Notes: generated from the letters alone by a model not told the origin. Shown: positions 15,588 to 23,856, numbered from the stretch's first letter. The stretch is 52,152 bases of DNA from Ktedonobacterales bacterium (GCA_025935195.1 JAICVS010000014.1:1-52152), one strand, 5' to 3'. Program-made: numbers and translations.

Positions 15588-16709
15588 ATGGTAAGGCGGT
15601 CGGTGATCGTGGTGGGCGGCGGTGTGATGGGCCTGGCGGCGGGCTGCGCGCTGGCTGGGCGTGGCGCGGAGGTGACGGTGCTGGAGCGGCACACCATCGC
15701 GCACGACTGGGCCTCGTCGCACGGGATGTCGCGCGCCATTCGCCATGAGTACGGCGCGCAGGCGGTCTACACGGAGATGGTGGCGCACAGTCTGGTGTTG
15801 TGGGACGAGCTGGCGCGCGAGACAGGGCGCGCGCTCTATACGGAGACAGGTGTGTTGACGCTGGGGCGGGCGGATGACGGCCATACGCTGCCCGGCTTTG
15901 ACACGATGCGCGCGGCGGGCCTGCCCGTCGAGCGGCTGAACGCGGCGGAGTGCGAACGGCGCTTTCCGCGGTTTCGCGCCGCCGAGTATGACGCCATCAC
16001 CTACAACCCAACCGGCGGCATGCTGGCGGCGACGGAGTGCGTGCGCGCGCTGGCGGAGCGGCTGCGGCGGCGCGGCGGGACGCTGCGCGAGGGGGTGCGG
16101 GTGGCGCGTGTCGAGCCGGCGGGCGCGGGCGGGCGGGTGCTGCTGGCGGACGGCGGCGAGATGAGGGCGGATCGCGTGGTCGTGACGGCGGGGCCGTGGG
16201 TCCACGATGTGCTGCCGGAGCTGGCGCTGCCCGTGCGCGCGACGCGCCAGCAGGTCTGCTATTTCGCGGGGCTGCCGGCGGAGACGTTCGGCGTGGGCGC
16301 GTTCCCGGTCTTTCTGGCCGAGATGGAGTATTACGGCTTTCCGCTGCACGGGCCGGGCTGGCTCAAGGCCGGCAGCCACATCTTCGGCCCGACGGCGGAC
16401 CCGAATGCGGGCTATCCGCCTGTTGAGGAGGAGATCGCGGGCGTGCGCGAATTCCTGCGACGGGTGATTCCAGACGCGGCGGATGCGCCGCTGGCGTTGG
16501 TGGATCGCTGCATGTACGACCTCACGCCGGACGAGGATTTCATTCTTGACCACCATCCGGGCGGCGCGGGTGTGATCATCGGCTCAGGCTTCTCCGGGCA
16601 CGGCTTCAAGTTCGGCGTGCTCATCGGCGAGCTGCTGGCGGCGCTGGCGCTGGGTGAGGCGCCGGCATTCGCGTTGGAGCGGTTCCGGCTGAGTCGGTTC
16701 GCGCGTTGA
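15588..16709 (+). CDS. FAD-dependent oxidase of the monomeric sarcosine oxidase family
   Basis: Flavoenzyme that oxidises an N-methylated or secondary amino acid with O2, 373 residues. The N-terminal dinucleotide site is VVGGGVMGL (8-16), with the ERH acidic end of the second strand near residue 34. Near the C-terminus, Cys308 in DRCMYDLTPDEDFILDHHP is at the place of the covalent-flavin cysteine of monomeric sarcosine oxidase, and the GFSGHGFKF loop is typical of that group. Substrate could be sarcosine, N-methyltryptophan or another N-methyl amino acid; this cannot be settled from sequence. The ATG at 15588 follows GGGGGAT. nadK starts 120 bp downstream from its own promoter. Confidence 0.87.
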   Translation: MVRRSVIVVGGGVMGLAAGCALAGRGAEVTVLERHTIAHDWASSHGMSRAIRHEYGAQAVYTEMVAHSLVLWDELARETGRALYTETGVLTLGRADDGHTLPGFDTMRAAGLPVERLNAAECERRFPRFRAAEYDAITYNPTGGMLAATECVRALAERLRRRGGTLREGVRVARVEPAGAGGRVLLADGGEMRADRVVVTAGPWVHDVLPELALPVRATRQQVCYFAGLPAETFGVGAFPVFLAEMEYYGFPLHGPGWLKAGSHIFGPTADPNAGYPPVEEEIAGVREFLRRVIPDAADAPLALVDRCMYDLTPDEDFILDHHPGGAGVIIGSGFSGHGFKFGVLIGELLAALALGEAPAFALERFRLSRFAR

Positions 16710-16735
16710 CAGGGCAAGCGTGGCTTGCGTACCAT
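16706..16735 (+). promoter_or_regulatory. nadK-recN promoter
   Basis: Perfect TTGACA (16706-16711) overlapping the TGA stop of the oxidase gene, 18-bp spacer, TACCAT (16730-16735). Predicted start is near 16742. Confidence 0.55.
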
Positions 16736-16829
16736 ATGTGGGATCGCGGTGTGGGATCGTGCGCGCTGTGGGCCAGGGCAGAGACGCGGTGACGCGCGAG
16801 ACGCGCCGCGGCCGGGCGATGGAGGCGGA

Positions 16830-17684
16830 ATGAGCGAGAACGAGCGTCCCGCTATGCGCAGCCTCGGCATCGTCTATCGCGAACGGTCCAGCGATGCCGC
16901 CGCGCTCGCGTTCACGCTGAAGGAGCGCATCGAGGGCGGCGGGCGCACCGCGTGGGTGGCGGAGCGCGACGACGAGCCGTTCATCGTGGAGCATCTGGAC
17001 GCGATTGATACGCTGCTGGTGCTGGGCGGCGACGGCACCATCCTCTCGGTGGCGCGGCTGTGCGCGCCGCAGCAGATCCCCATCCTCGGCGTCAACTTCG
17101 GGCGGGTTGGCTTCCTGACGGAGCTGGAGCCGTCCGAGGTGGAGGAGAAGCTGCCGCTCTACCTCGCCGGCGACTATTGGGTGGACGAGCGCGCGATGCT
17201 GGAGGCCGAGCTGGCCGTGGATGGCCGGCGCGAGCGACATCTGGCGCTCAACGATGTGGTGCTGGTGCGCGGGGCGGAGCCGCGTGTGATCCACATTCGC
17301 GTGGAGATTGACGGCCATCTCTACAACACCACCGCCGCCGACGGCATCATCATCTCGACCGCCACCGGCTCGACGGCATACAACCTGGCAGCGGGCGGGC
17401 CGATCCTGCATCCACAGGTGCGCAGCAGTGTGGTGACGCCGATCGCGCCGCACCTCGCCGCCGACCGCTCGCTGATCCTTGAGCCGCGCGCCGTGATCGC
17501 GCTGCGCCTGACGGACGAGTCCGCCCCGGCCGTGCTCTCCGCCGACGGGCAGATCAATCGCGACCTGCCGGCGGGGGCCGAGGTGGTGGTGCGCGGCGAC
17601 GCGCACGTGACGAAGTTCCTGCGGCGCCGGCCGCCGACCTATTTCTACCGTATCCTCTCCGCCAAGCTGCGAGACAATCTCTAA
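16830..17684 (+). CDS. nadK: NAD kinase
   Basis: ATP-dependent phosphorylation of NAD to NADP, the only route to NADP(H). The 284-residue protein has GGDGT (66-70) with the catalytic Asp, the LNDVVL motif that contacts the nicotinamide ribose, and the glycine-rich TGSTAYNLAAGGPILHP. It is full length. ATG 16830 has GGAGG five bases upstream. It overlaps recN by one base (TAATG), so translation is coupled. nadK next to recN is a common arrangement in Gram-positive bacteria. Confidence 0.95.
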   Translation: MSENERPAMRSLGIVYRERSSDAAALAFTLKERIEGGGRTAWVAERDDEPFIVEHLDAIDTLLVLGGDGTILSVARLCAPQQIPILGVNFGRVGFLTELEPSEVEEKLPLYLAGDYWVDERAMLEAELAVDGRRERHLALNDVVLVRGAEPRVIHIRVEIDGHLYNTTAADGIIISTATGSTAYNLAAGGPILHPQVRSSVVTPIAPHLAADRSLILEPRAVIALRLTDESAPAVLSADGQINRDLPAGAEVVVRGDAHVTKFLRRRPPTYFYRILSAKLRDNL

Positions 17685-19603
17685 TGCTCATCGAGATCAG
17701 CATCAGCGACTTCGCGATCATCGATTCCCTGCGCCTGGGCTTCGGGCCACACCTCAACGTCTTCACGGGCGAGACGGGCGCTGGCAAGTCCATCATTGTG
17801 GACGCGATCTCCGCCCTCTTGGGCGAGCGCGTCACCAGCGACACGGTGCGCGCTGGGTGTGAGCGCGCGGTGATCGAGGGGGTCTTCGACGTCGCGCACC
17901 TGCTCACGCCAGTAGTGGAGGATGAGCGGGCGCGGCAATCGCGGGAGGATGGCGCGACGGATGGCGCCGCGACGGATGGCGTCCACAACACTGGGGAGGA
18001 TGGCGGCGAGACGCTGGCGGACGTACTGGTCGAGATCGGCATCGAGCCGGAGGATGGCGCGCTGATCTTGAGCCGCGAGATTACGGCGGGGCGCGGCATC
18101 GCGCGCATCAACCGCCGCGCCGTGCCTGTCTCCGCCTTGCAGCGTGTCGCGCGCTTCCTGGTGGACATCCACGGCCAGAGCGCGCACCTGGAGCTGTTGC
18201 GGCCGGAGCAGCACGTCTATTACCTGGACCGCTACGCCGGCACCGTCGAGACACGGCTGCGGGTGGCGGCGCTGGTGGCGGAGTGGCGCGCGAACCGGCG
18301 CGAGCTGGAGCGCCTGCGCCGTGACGAGCGCGAGCTGGAGCGCCGCGTGGAGCTGCTGCGCTATCAGGTGGACGAGATCGAGGCGGCGCGGCTGCGGCCA
18401 GGCGAGCTGGAGGAACTGGAGACGGAGCGGCGGCGGCTGGGGAACGCCGAGCGCCTGGGTACGCTCTCCGTGACGATCCACGATGCGCTGGCCGGCGACG
18501 CGGATGCGGACGCCGCGGGAGCGATGGACCTGGCGGCGGGCGCGCAGCGGGCGCTGCACGAGCTGCTGCGCATGGACGACACGTTGCGCGAGCAGGAGGG
18601 CACGCTGGAGCAGGCGTTGGCGCTCCTGCAGGATGTCGCGGCGACGCTGCGCTCGTATCAGGATGAGGTGGCGGCGGACCCGGAGCGGCAGGCGGAGGTG
18701 GAGGAGCGGCTGGATCTGATCGCCAAGCTGCGGCGCAAGTACGGCGCGACCATCGAGGAGATACTCGCCTACGCCGCGACGGCGGCGCGCGAGCTGGACG
18801 AGCTGACGCATCGTGAGGAGCGCGCGGCGGAGCTGGCGACGCGCGAGGAGGCGCTCAAAGAGCGCATCGGCGCGCTGGCGGGCGAGCTGTCGCGGCGGCG
18901 GGTCGAGGCGGCGGGCCGGCTGGCGCGGGCGATGGAGCGCCAGCTCGACGATCTGAACATGCGCAAGGCGCGCTTCGAGGTGCGCATCACGCGGCAGCCC
19001 GATGTGGACGGCGTGCCGGCCGATCTCAGTGAGAAGCGCGCGAGCCGGGGCAAGGGCGCCACGACTGAGGCGGATGGCGCGAACGGCGGCGCAAGCGGGC
19101 GCTATGCGTGTACGGCGACGGGTATTGACCGCGTCGAGTTTCTGATCGCGCCCAATCCCGGCGAGCCGCTCAAGCCGCTGGCGCGCATCGCATCGGGGGG
19201 CGAGACCTCGCGGCTGATGCTGGCGCTGAAGACCATCCTCTCGCGGGCGGACGTGGTGCCGGTGTTGATCTTCGACGAGATTGACGCGGGCATCAGCGGG
19301 CGCAGCGGCCAGGTGGTCGGCGAGAAGCTGTGGGAGCTGGGGCGCACGCATCAGGTGCTCTGCGTGACGCACCTGCCGCAGATCGCGGCGATGGGCGATC
19401 GGCACTATCGGGTGGCGAAGGCGGCGAGCGATGGCCGCACGACAACACAGGTGGCCGAACTGCCGGGGGGCGAGCGTGTGATTGAGCTGAGCCAGATGCT
19501 CGGCGGGGCCAGCACGGCGGCGGCACGGGCCAACGCGGCGGAGCTGCTGGAACGGGCGGACCACTGGAAAGAAGCGACCCATCTGGCGGTCCAATCCGCT
19601 TGA
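17684..19603 (+). CDS. recN: DNA repair protein RecN
   Basis: SMC-like ATPase that acts early in double-strand-break repair. The 639-residue protein has Walker A GETGAGKS (29-36). The long coiled-coil arms (about 205-440, rich in Glu/Arg/Leu with a VDIHGQSAHLELL segment before them) are followed by the ABC signature ASGGETSRLMLALK and Walker B LIFDEIDAGISGRSG. Two low-complexity acidic/glycine inserts (about 85-110 and 445-470) lengthen it beyond the ~560 residues usual for the family; they lie in surface loops and should not disturb the ATPase. It is cotranscribed with nadK. The stop codon overlaps the -35 element of the next promoter. Confidence 0.95.
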   Translation: MLIEISISDFAIIDSLRLGFGPHLNVFTGETGAGKSIIVDAISALLGERVTSDTVRAGCERAVIEGVFDVAHLLTPVVEDERARQSREDGATDGAATDGVHNTGEDGGETLADVLVEIGIEPEDGALILSREITAGRGIARINRRAVPVSALQRVARFLVDIHGQSAHLELLRPEQHVYYLDRYAGTVETRLRVAALVAEWRANRRELERLRRDERELERRVELLRYQVDEIEAARLRPGELEELETERRRLGNAERLGTLSVTIHDALAGDADADAAGAMDLAAGAQRALHELLRMDDTLREQEGTLEQALALLQDVAATLRSYQDEVAADPERQAEVEERLDLIAKLRRKYGATIEEILAYAATAARELDELTHREERAAELATREEALKERIGALAGELSRRRVEAAGRLARAMERQLDDLNMRKARFEVRITRQPDVDGVPADLSEKRASRGKGATTEADGANGGASGRYACTATGIDRVEFLIAPNPGEPLKPLARIASGGETSRLMLALKTILSRADVVPVLIFDEIDAGISGRSGQVVGEKLWELGRTHQVLCVTHLPQIAAMGDRHYRVAKAASDGRTTTQVAELPGGERVIELSQMLGGASTAAARANAAELLERADHWKEATHLAVQSA

Positions 19604-19628
19604 CACGCCAATTATGGGTCGCTATCAT
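19600..19628 (+). promoter_or_regulatory. promoter of the zinc-ribbon/FHA gene
   Basis: Perfect TTGACA (19600-19605) across the recN stop codon, 17-bp spacer, TATCAT (19623-19628). Predicted start is near 19635, leaving a leader of about 150 nt in which nothing was recognised. Confidence 0.65.
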
Positions 19629-19788
19629 GGCCGTGACGCCGCTTCGCGTCATCACGCGAGGTGTTGTCGCGTTCCGCCGCTGGTCCGCTACTGTAAGCGC
19701 GCCTGGGATGATCCTGGATCCCACGAGATGGTCCCGCGTTGGGCGGCAGGACAGGAGGCAGGTGGATGGCGCGGGAGGTTGACGCGGG

Positions 19789-20412
19789 ATGATGCACTGC
19801 CACAAGTGCCGGCAAGAACTGCCTGACGGCACGGTCTACTGTGACCGATGCGGCACCCGGATGCCGCGGGAGAATGCCGCGAACACACCGATGCCGGTGA
19901 GACGGGGAGCGGCGACCTACCCGGTAGCCCCAGTAGCCAACCCTAGCACGCCGGAGCAGTTGCGCGGGCGCGTGCCGGGGCAGTTGCGCGGCGCCGAGCT
20001 GACGCCGGCCACGTCACTGCCGACGCAGCCACGCGCGCGGGTGGCCGTGGCGGTGCCGTCCGAGCAGATCACCGGTGACTCCAGTGTCTGGCGCCATGTG
20101 CATATCCAACTCACCAACGGCAAGATTTTCGAGCTGAAGGGCAAGACCAGCTACGTGATCGGGCGCACGGATCCGCAGAAGAACGAAACGCCTGACGTGG
20201 ATCTGGCGGACTGGAACGGCGCGGCGAGCGGCGTGTCGCGCAAGCACGCGATCATCCATGTGGGGCCGAGCGGGGTGTTCATTGAGGACACGAAGAGTCT
20301 CAACGAGACGATCCATAACGAGTTTCGCCTGCTGCCGGGCCAGCGCTACCCGCTCGCCAACGGCGATAACCTGCGTCTCGGCGCGATTACCCTCCTGATC
20401 GTGATCTACTAG
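19789..20412 (+). CDS. zinc-ribbon and FHA-domain protein
   Basis: Phosphothreonine-reading adaptor, 207 residues. The N-terminal zinc ribbon has Cys4, Cys7, Cys18 and Cys21. A Pro/Ala/Thr-rich linker follows (about 30-95). The C-terminal FHA domain (about 100-207) keeps the phosphopeptide residues: Arg126 in VIGRTD, Ser150-Arg151-x-His153 in GVSRKHAIIH, and Asn172 in SLNETIHN. The same type of zinc ribbon starts the kinase at 11474, so the two could belong to one signalling route (inference). GGGAGG lies ten bases before the first of two consecutive ATGs. A small conserved-looking gene follows 54 bp later. Confidence 0.88.
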   Translation: MMHCHKCRQELPDGTVYCDRCGTRMPRENAANTPMPVRRGAATYPVAPVANPSTPEQLRGRVPGQLRGAELTPATSLPTQPRARVAVAVPSEQITGDSSVWRHVHIQLTNGKIFELKGKTSYVIGRTDPQKNETPDVDLADWNGAASGVSRKHAIIHVGPSGVFIEDTKSLNETIHNEFRLLPGQRYPLANGDNLRLGAITLLIVIY

Positions 20413-20466
20413 CGACCAGGCCATTGCCCGCTCGTGCGCCGCGGTCTGGCGAAAGGATTGGTTCCC

Positions 20467-20727
20467 ATGTCGGTGCGAGTTGTCGTCCACATTCACAACC
20501 AGGATCCGTTCGTCGCGGATATTGATGAGATGCCGGGGCCAATGGCGACGAACATCACACTGACCAACCCGCGCACGCGCGATCAGAAGTCGGTGCCGTG
20601 GATTACGGAGCGGGTGCGCGCGCTGGTCTTCCCACTGGCGCAGATTACCTTCCTTGAGGTGGTGATCACCAAACGTGACGAGGAGGAAGTGGAGCCGTTC
20701 TTCCGCAACCAGATCAAGGGCGGATAG
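20467..20727 (+). CDS. small hypothetical protein downstream of the FHA gene
   Basis: Not recognised. An 86-residue, probably cytoplasmic protein without signal or membrane segment. It starts with a strand-like VRVVVHIHN, has a conserved-looking middle (MPGPMATNITLTNPRTRD) and ends in acidic then basic residues. ATG 20467 has AAAGGA nine bases upstream, better than the GTG at 20434. Spacing and orientation suggest one transcript with the FHA gene. A CCTCACCCCC hairpin repeat follows directly after the stop and could terminate the transcript. Confidence 0.65.
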   Translation: MSVRVVVHIHNQDPFVADIDEMPGPMATNITLTNPRTRDQKSVPWITERVRALVFPLAQITFLEVVITKRDEEEVEPFFRNQIKGG

Positions 20728-20735
20728 CGCGGGGG

Positions 20736-20780
20736 TCCTCACCCCCTGGCCCCCTCGCCGCGCACGGCGAGGGGGTGGCG
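20736..20780. repeat. CCTCACCCCC hairpin repeat, copy 4
   Basis: Stem CCCCCTCGCCG (20750-20760) with CGGCGAGGGGG (20765-20775) around CGCA, lying between convergent genes nine bases after a stop. Position suggests a bidirectional transcript end. Confidence 0.65.
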
Positions 20781-20819
20781 GTGTTGGGCGAGCGACTGGC
20801 GTTCTGTACAGAAGTCTGG

Positions 20820-21698
20820 CTAGACGCCGCGGGCGAGCCGCTCGGCCAGCTTGGGCGAGAGGCCGTATTCGGTGATCTTGCGCTGGGTTGCGGCGATGTC
20901 GTAGCGCACGCGGCGGAACTCGAAGACGCCGCGCTGGCTGTCGTAGATGACGTAGGATGCGCGGGGGTCGTGGTCGCGCGGCTGGCCGACGCTGCCGGGA
21001 TTGAGGATGGCGCGGTAGCCGTGGGGGATGCGCCAGGCGCCCTCGCGCGGCAGCACGCGCTGGCAGGGGCCCCACTCCTGATTGATCGCCTCGGAGCCCA
21101 TCTCTTGCAGGTTGAGCGATGGGCCGCCCGGCAGCGCCATCGCCACGGCCACCTGGCGCTGAATGGCGCGGTTGATCGGCGCGCGGGCGGCGAGGTGGAC
21201 ATCGGCGGGTTGCAGGAAGATCACGGGCAGATGGGAGTGGCCGACGACGCAGAACAGGGTGTCGAAGGCGGCGAAGTTCGGCGCGGCGGCATCGGCCGAG
21301 GTCAGATATTCCCAGATCGGATTGGATGGGCTACCGTGAGCCAGCGTGAAGTCGCCCACGCGCGTCAGCTCCGGCAGCGACTTCAGGTAGGTGCGCTCGT
21401 CCTGCTTCAGCAGGTCGCGCGTCCAGACGGCGGAATTGGCGGCGGCGGCGCTGAAATCCGCCAGGTCGAGCCGGCCGACCGCCGCCCAGTCGTGGTTGCC
21501 GGGGATGCAGATGTCGCAGCGGGTGCGGATGCGCCGCACGCACTCACCGGGTTCGGGACCGTAGCCAACCACGTCGCCCAGGCACCACACCTGATCGATG
21601 GCGGCGCCATAGTCGAGGCTGATGCGCTGGATGTCCGCGAGGACGGCACGCAGCGCCTCGTCGTTGCCATGAACGTCTGAGAGAATGGCGTAGCGCAT
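20820..21698 (-). CDS. calcineurin-like metallophosphoesterase
   Basis: Binuclear-metal phosphoesterase, 292 residues. Ligand motifs in order: SDVHGN (Asp8, His10), GDVVGYG (Asp42), GNHD (Asn68, His69), a histidine in LAHGSP and GHSHLP. The arrangement matches YfcE/MJ0936-type phosphodiesterases, which are usually cytoplasmic and act on small phosphodiesters; the substrate is not predictable. It is somewhat longer than the 160-250 residues usual for YfcE, with an insert around 165-230. ATG 21698 is the first residue of the conserved strand, but no clear ribosome binding site precedes it. An extended -10 on the same strand is seen at 21774. Confidence 0.9.
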   Translation of the reverse strand: MRYAILSDVHGNDEALRAVLADIQRISLDYGAAIDQVWCLGDVVGYGPEPGECVRRIRTRCDICIPGNHDWAAVGRLDLADFSAAAANSAVWTRDLLKQDERTYLKSLPELTRVGDFTLAHGSPSNPIWEYLTSADAAAPNFAAFDTLFCVVGHSHLPVIFLQPADVHLAARAPINRAIQRQVAVAMALPGGPSLNLQEMGSEAINQEWGPCQRVLPREGAWRIPHGYRAILNPGSVGQPRDHDPRASYVIYDSQRGVFEFRRVRYDIAATQRKITEYGLSPKLAERLARGV

Positions 21699-21773
21699 CA
21701 GAGAAGCTCACGATCTGCTGAGAGGACCGGAAAGGGGATCAATGCGAAAGCCGACGGTATTGTTGGCGGACCT

Positions 21774-21783
21774 ATTGTAGCAT
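21774..21783 (-). promoter_or_regulatory. extended -10 of the metallophosphoesterase gene
   Basis: Minus strand TGCTACAAT, a TG-extended -10 (TACAAT at 21774-21779) without a good -35. The start would be near 21767, about 70 nt before the ATG. Confidence 0.45.
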
Positions 21784-21979
21784 CCTATGCGAGCGTGCGC
21801 GCACTCTCTTCTGTACACGAGATCGGCGCCGCGCGCATCTCGGCTGGGACCTTTGGCTGAGAAGCAGGGGTACATTCGGCGGGCATGTCCGTCCAAGTGA
21901 CTGTGCCGTGCCGCCGCTCGCTCCGTAGAGCAACGGCACGCGCCTGGAACCGCCCTGGCTGCCGCGCACGTCTCTCTCA

Positions 21980-21988
21980 TGCTATACT
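21980..21988 (+). promoter_or_regulatory. extended -10 of the rsfS transcript
   Basis: TGCTATACT (TATACT 21983-21988) with a TG extension; the -35 position is only TGCCGC. The first in-frame ATG of the rsfS frame (21979) falls on this element and so would not be in the mRNA. Confidence 0.5.
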
Positions 21989-22077
21989 GCACATGGAACG
22001 CGGACGCCGCGCCACGTGACGCGCGCGACCGGTGCGGACCATGGAACTGGCAAAGAGCAGCGAGGGAGGGACGCGCA

Positions 22078-22422
22078 CTGGAGCCTGTTGATGTCGCCAA
22101 GACCATCGTAGATGTCGCCGCCGATAAGAAGGCCGCCGATGTCACCATGATCGACATCCGCGAGCTGTCGGTCATCGCCGATTACTTCGTCATCTGCACG
22201 GGCGCCAACCGCCGGCAGATTCAGGCTATCGCCTCAGCGATAGATGACAAGATGGGCGAGCTTCACGTCAGCACGCGGGGACGCGAAGGCAATGCCGAGG
22301 GCGGCTGGGTGCTGTTGGACTACGGTGACGTCATCGTGCATATCTTCGGGCCGATGGAGCGTGAGTTCTACCGACTGGAACGGCTCTGGAGCGAGGCTCC
22401 GACCGTCGTGTATTTGCAATGA
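22078..22422 (+). CDS. rsfS: ribosomal silencing factor RsfS
   Basis: RsfS (YbeB/Iojap family) binds L14 on the large subunit and blocks subunit joining when nutrients are short. Family blocks: VDVAADKKAADVTMIDIREL, ADYFVICTGANRRQIQAIA, GGWVLLDYGDVIVHIFG and EREFYRLERLW. The start is unusual. The frame is open to ATG 21979, but that overlaps the likely -10. The only strong ribosome binding site (GAGGGAGGG) is seven bases before a CTG at 22078, which gives 114 residues, the normal family length. No in-frame ATG, GTG or TTG lies at a suitable distance. A small membrane-protein gene follows 21 bp later in the same transcript. Confidence 0.85.
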   Translation: MEPVDVAKTIVDVAADKKAADVTMIDIRELSVIADYFVICTGANRRQIQAIASAIDDKMGELHVSTRGREGNAEGGWVLLDYGDVIVHIFGPMEREFYRLERLWSEAPTVVYLQ

Positions 22423-22443
22423 GGCGCGAGAAGGGTAACGGCG

Positions 22444-22626
22444 ATGGCGACGTTGCGTAACCGGTTTTTCGTCGAGGGCATTGTGTTGGGAGGCATGTGC
22501 GGCATCGTGCTCGGCTCGCTCATCGCCTTCCAGGTCGGCAACGAGCGCGTCACCGCCGCGCGGCGCATCGTCGAGCGTGCGGTGCGACGCCAGCAGACGG
22601 TTCCCTTCGAGCTGATTCGCCAGTAG
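22444..22626 (+). CDS. small single-span membrane protein
   Basis: Not recognised. A 60-residue protein with a short basic start (MATLRNRFF), one glycine-rich transmembrane segment (VEGIVLGGMCGIVLGSLIAFQVG) and an Arg-rich helical tail (ERVTAARRIVERAVRRQQ). The glycine-zipper membrane helix plus charged helix resembles YtxH-type small proteins, but I would not name it so. AAGGG lies nine bases upstream of the ATG. It is probably cotranscribed with rsfS. Confidence 0.7.
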   Translation: MATLRNRFFVEGIVLGGMCGIVLGSLIAFQVGNERVTAARRIVERAVRRQQTVPFELIRQ

Positions 22627-22630
22627 GGAG

Positions 22631-22680
22631 TCCTCACCCCCCAGCCCCCTCCCTCTCCCCGTGGGGAGAGGGTGAGCCGA
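22631..22680. repeat. CCTCACCCCC hairpin repeat, copy 5
   Basis: CCCTCTCCCC (22651-22660) pairs with GGGGAGAGGG (22663-22672). It starts four bases after the stop of the small membrane protein and lies between convergent genes. Confidence 0.65.
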
Positions 22681-22739
22681 GTGGCGGCGCGTGTGCTGTG
22701 GCGGGGAGAGGGGAGCCGCGCTCACCATCACTGTTACCG

Positions 22740-23738
22740 TCAGCCGGCGCGGCGCAACAGGCGCCGGGCGAGCGGCAGCCCGCGCGCCCAGGCCGTGTAC
22801 AGCATGGGACGGTAGACGGCGTCGAACGGGCCGACCCAGGCGGTCTCGGCCGGGCCGAACCCCTGCTTGAACTGTGAGATCCCCTCGTTGACGCGACCGT
22901 TCAGGTCGTAGATCGCGTAGCCTGCGGCCTTCATCTGGCGGATGGCGTGCCACTTGAGCAGATAGTTGCTCTTCCACTCCTGGCCGGCATCCGCCACGCC
23001 GCCGTAGAACTCGACCGCCTGCCGGCCCGCGCAGACCATCCACAGGAATGAGAGCGGCGTGCCGTGGCGCAGCGCCACGTAGAGGTATTGGCGCGCGGCG
23101 GGGTACAGCCGGAAGAGGTCCACGTAGTAGGCTTTGGGATGCAGGCCGAAGCCAGCGCGGCGGGCCGTCTCCTCGTACATCGCGTAGCAGGCGTCTACCC
23201 AGGCGCCGGTGGTGTCGCGCACGATCTCGGTCTCTTCGCGCTCGGCCTTGCGAATGTACTGGCGCGTCTTGGAGCGCATGCCGGCGAGGATGGCGTCTTC
23301 GGGCTGGGTGAGATCAATCGTGTAGGTGTCCACGACCTGGACGTTTTCGGTCGTGGGGCGGAAGCCAGCTTTGAGCAGCGCGTGGGCGGTGTTGTCCGGC
23401 CAGGCGGGGTCCACTTTGCAAAAGATGCTGCCCTGCCGCGCGCCGTGGCGGCGCAGGCCCTCGGCCAGCGCGCGCAGCGCGTCGGCGTCGTCCGGCACGG
23501 CGACCGGGCCGCGCGGCGCGTAGGTCATGGCGAGCGGGACGCCGCCGGGGAAGGGGCGGGTGAGCACCTGCGCGCCGGCGCGGAACGCGCCGCCATCGAA
23601 GACGGCGAGCCGGTGCGCCCGCCAGCCGGAGGCGCGCTTGACCTCGCCCCATCCCCAGCATTGCAGCGGATGCCCGTGCGGGTGGTCCACCACCAGCGCA
23701 TCCCACTCCGCGGCCTCGCGCACCTCACGTAGCTCCAT
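22740..23738 (-). CDS. FemX/FemAB-type peptidyltransferase (GNAT fold)
   Basis: Member of the FemAB/FemX family, 332 residues, which transfers an aminoacyl group from aminoacyl-tRNA to the peptide stem of lipid II, or, in some relatives, acylates other surface molecules. Two GNAT-like halves are visible. Family features are PHGHPLQCWGWGEVK near the N-terminus, the MRSKTRQYIRKAEREE segment, HGTPLSFLWMV, VEFYGGV, SNYLLKWHAIRQMKAAGY and the end motif YDLNGRVNEGISQFKQGFG. The long helical arm of S. aureus FemA is absent, as in FemX/BacA-like proteins. The acceptor and amino acid are unknown. ATG 23738 is preferred because upstream codons overlap the divergent promoter. Confidence 0.85.
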   Translation of the reverse strand: MELREVREAAEWDALVVDHPHGHPLQCWGWGEVKRASGWRAHRLAVFDGGAFRAGAQVLTRPFPGGVPLAMTYAPRGPVAVPDDADALRALAEGLRRHGARQGSIFCKVDPAWPDNTAHALLKAGFRPTTENVQVVDTYTIDLTQPEDAILAGMRSKTRQYIRKAEREETEIVRDTTGAWVDACYAMYEETARRAGFGLHPKAYYVDLFRLYPAARQYLYVALRHGTPLSFLWMVCAGRQAVEFYGGVADAGQEWKSNYLLKWHAIRQMKAAGYAIYDLNGRVNEGISQFKQGFGPAETAWVGPFDAVYRPMLYTAWARGLPLARRLLRRAG

Positions 23739-23765
23739 AATCCCTGAATCCCCTGTCCCGGCGTG

Positions 23766-23794
23766 TTGACGCAATTGAACGCCCGTGCTATCGT
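23766..23794 (+). promoter_or_regulatory. promoter of the exonuclease-GIY-YIG gene
   Basis: TTGACG (23766-23771), 17-bp spacer, TATCGT (23789-23794); predicted start is near 23801. This excludes the upstream ATG at 23785 as translation start and supports GTG 23857. Confidence 0.6.
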
Positions 23795-23856
23795 GCTGCT
23801 TGTTGGCTACATACGCGGCCGATAGAGCCAGCGCGGCGCTGGAGGGAGGACGACCC

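Noticed and set aside
17681-19606. A 641-codon open frame on the minus strand opposite recN, and similar long antisense frames (2796-4589, 4698-5894, 24340-26001, 31762-32952).
   Set aside because: They mirror real genes in high-GC DNA, have low-complexity composition (Arg/His/Pro or Gly/Asp-rich), lack start signals and resemble no protein.
21979-22077. N-terminal extension of RsfS from ATG 21979.
   Set aside because: It overlaps the probable -10, lacks a ribosome binding site and would exceed the family length by 33 residues.
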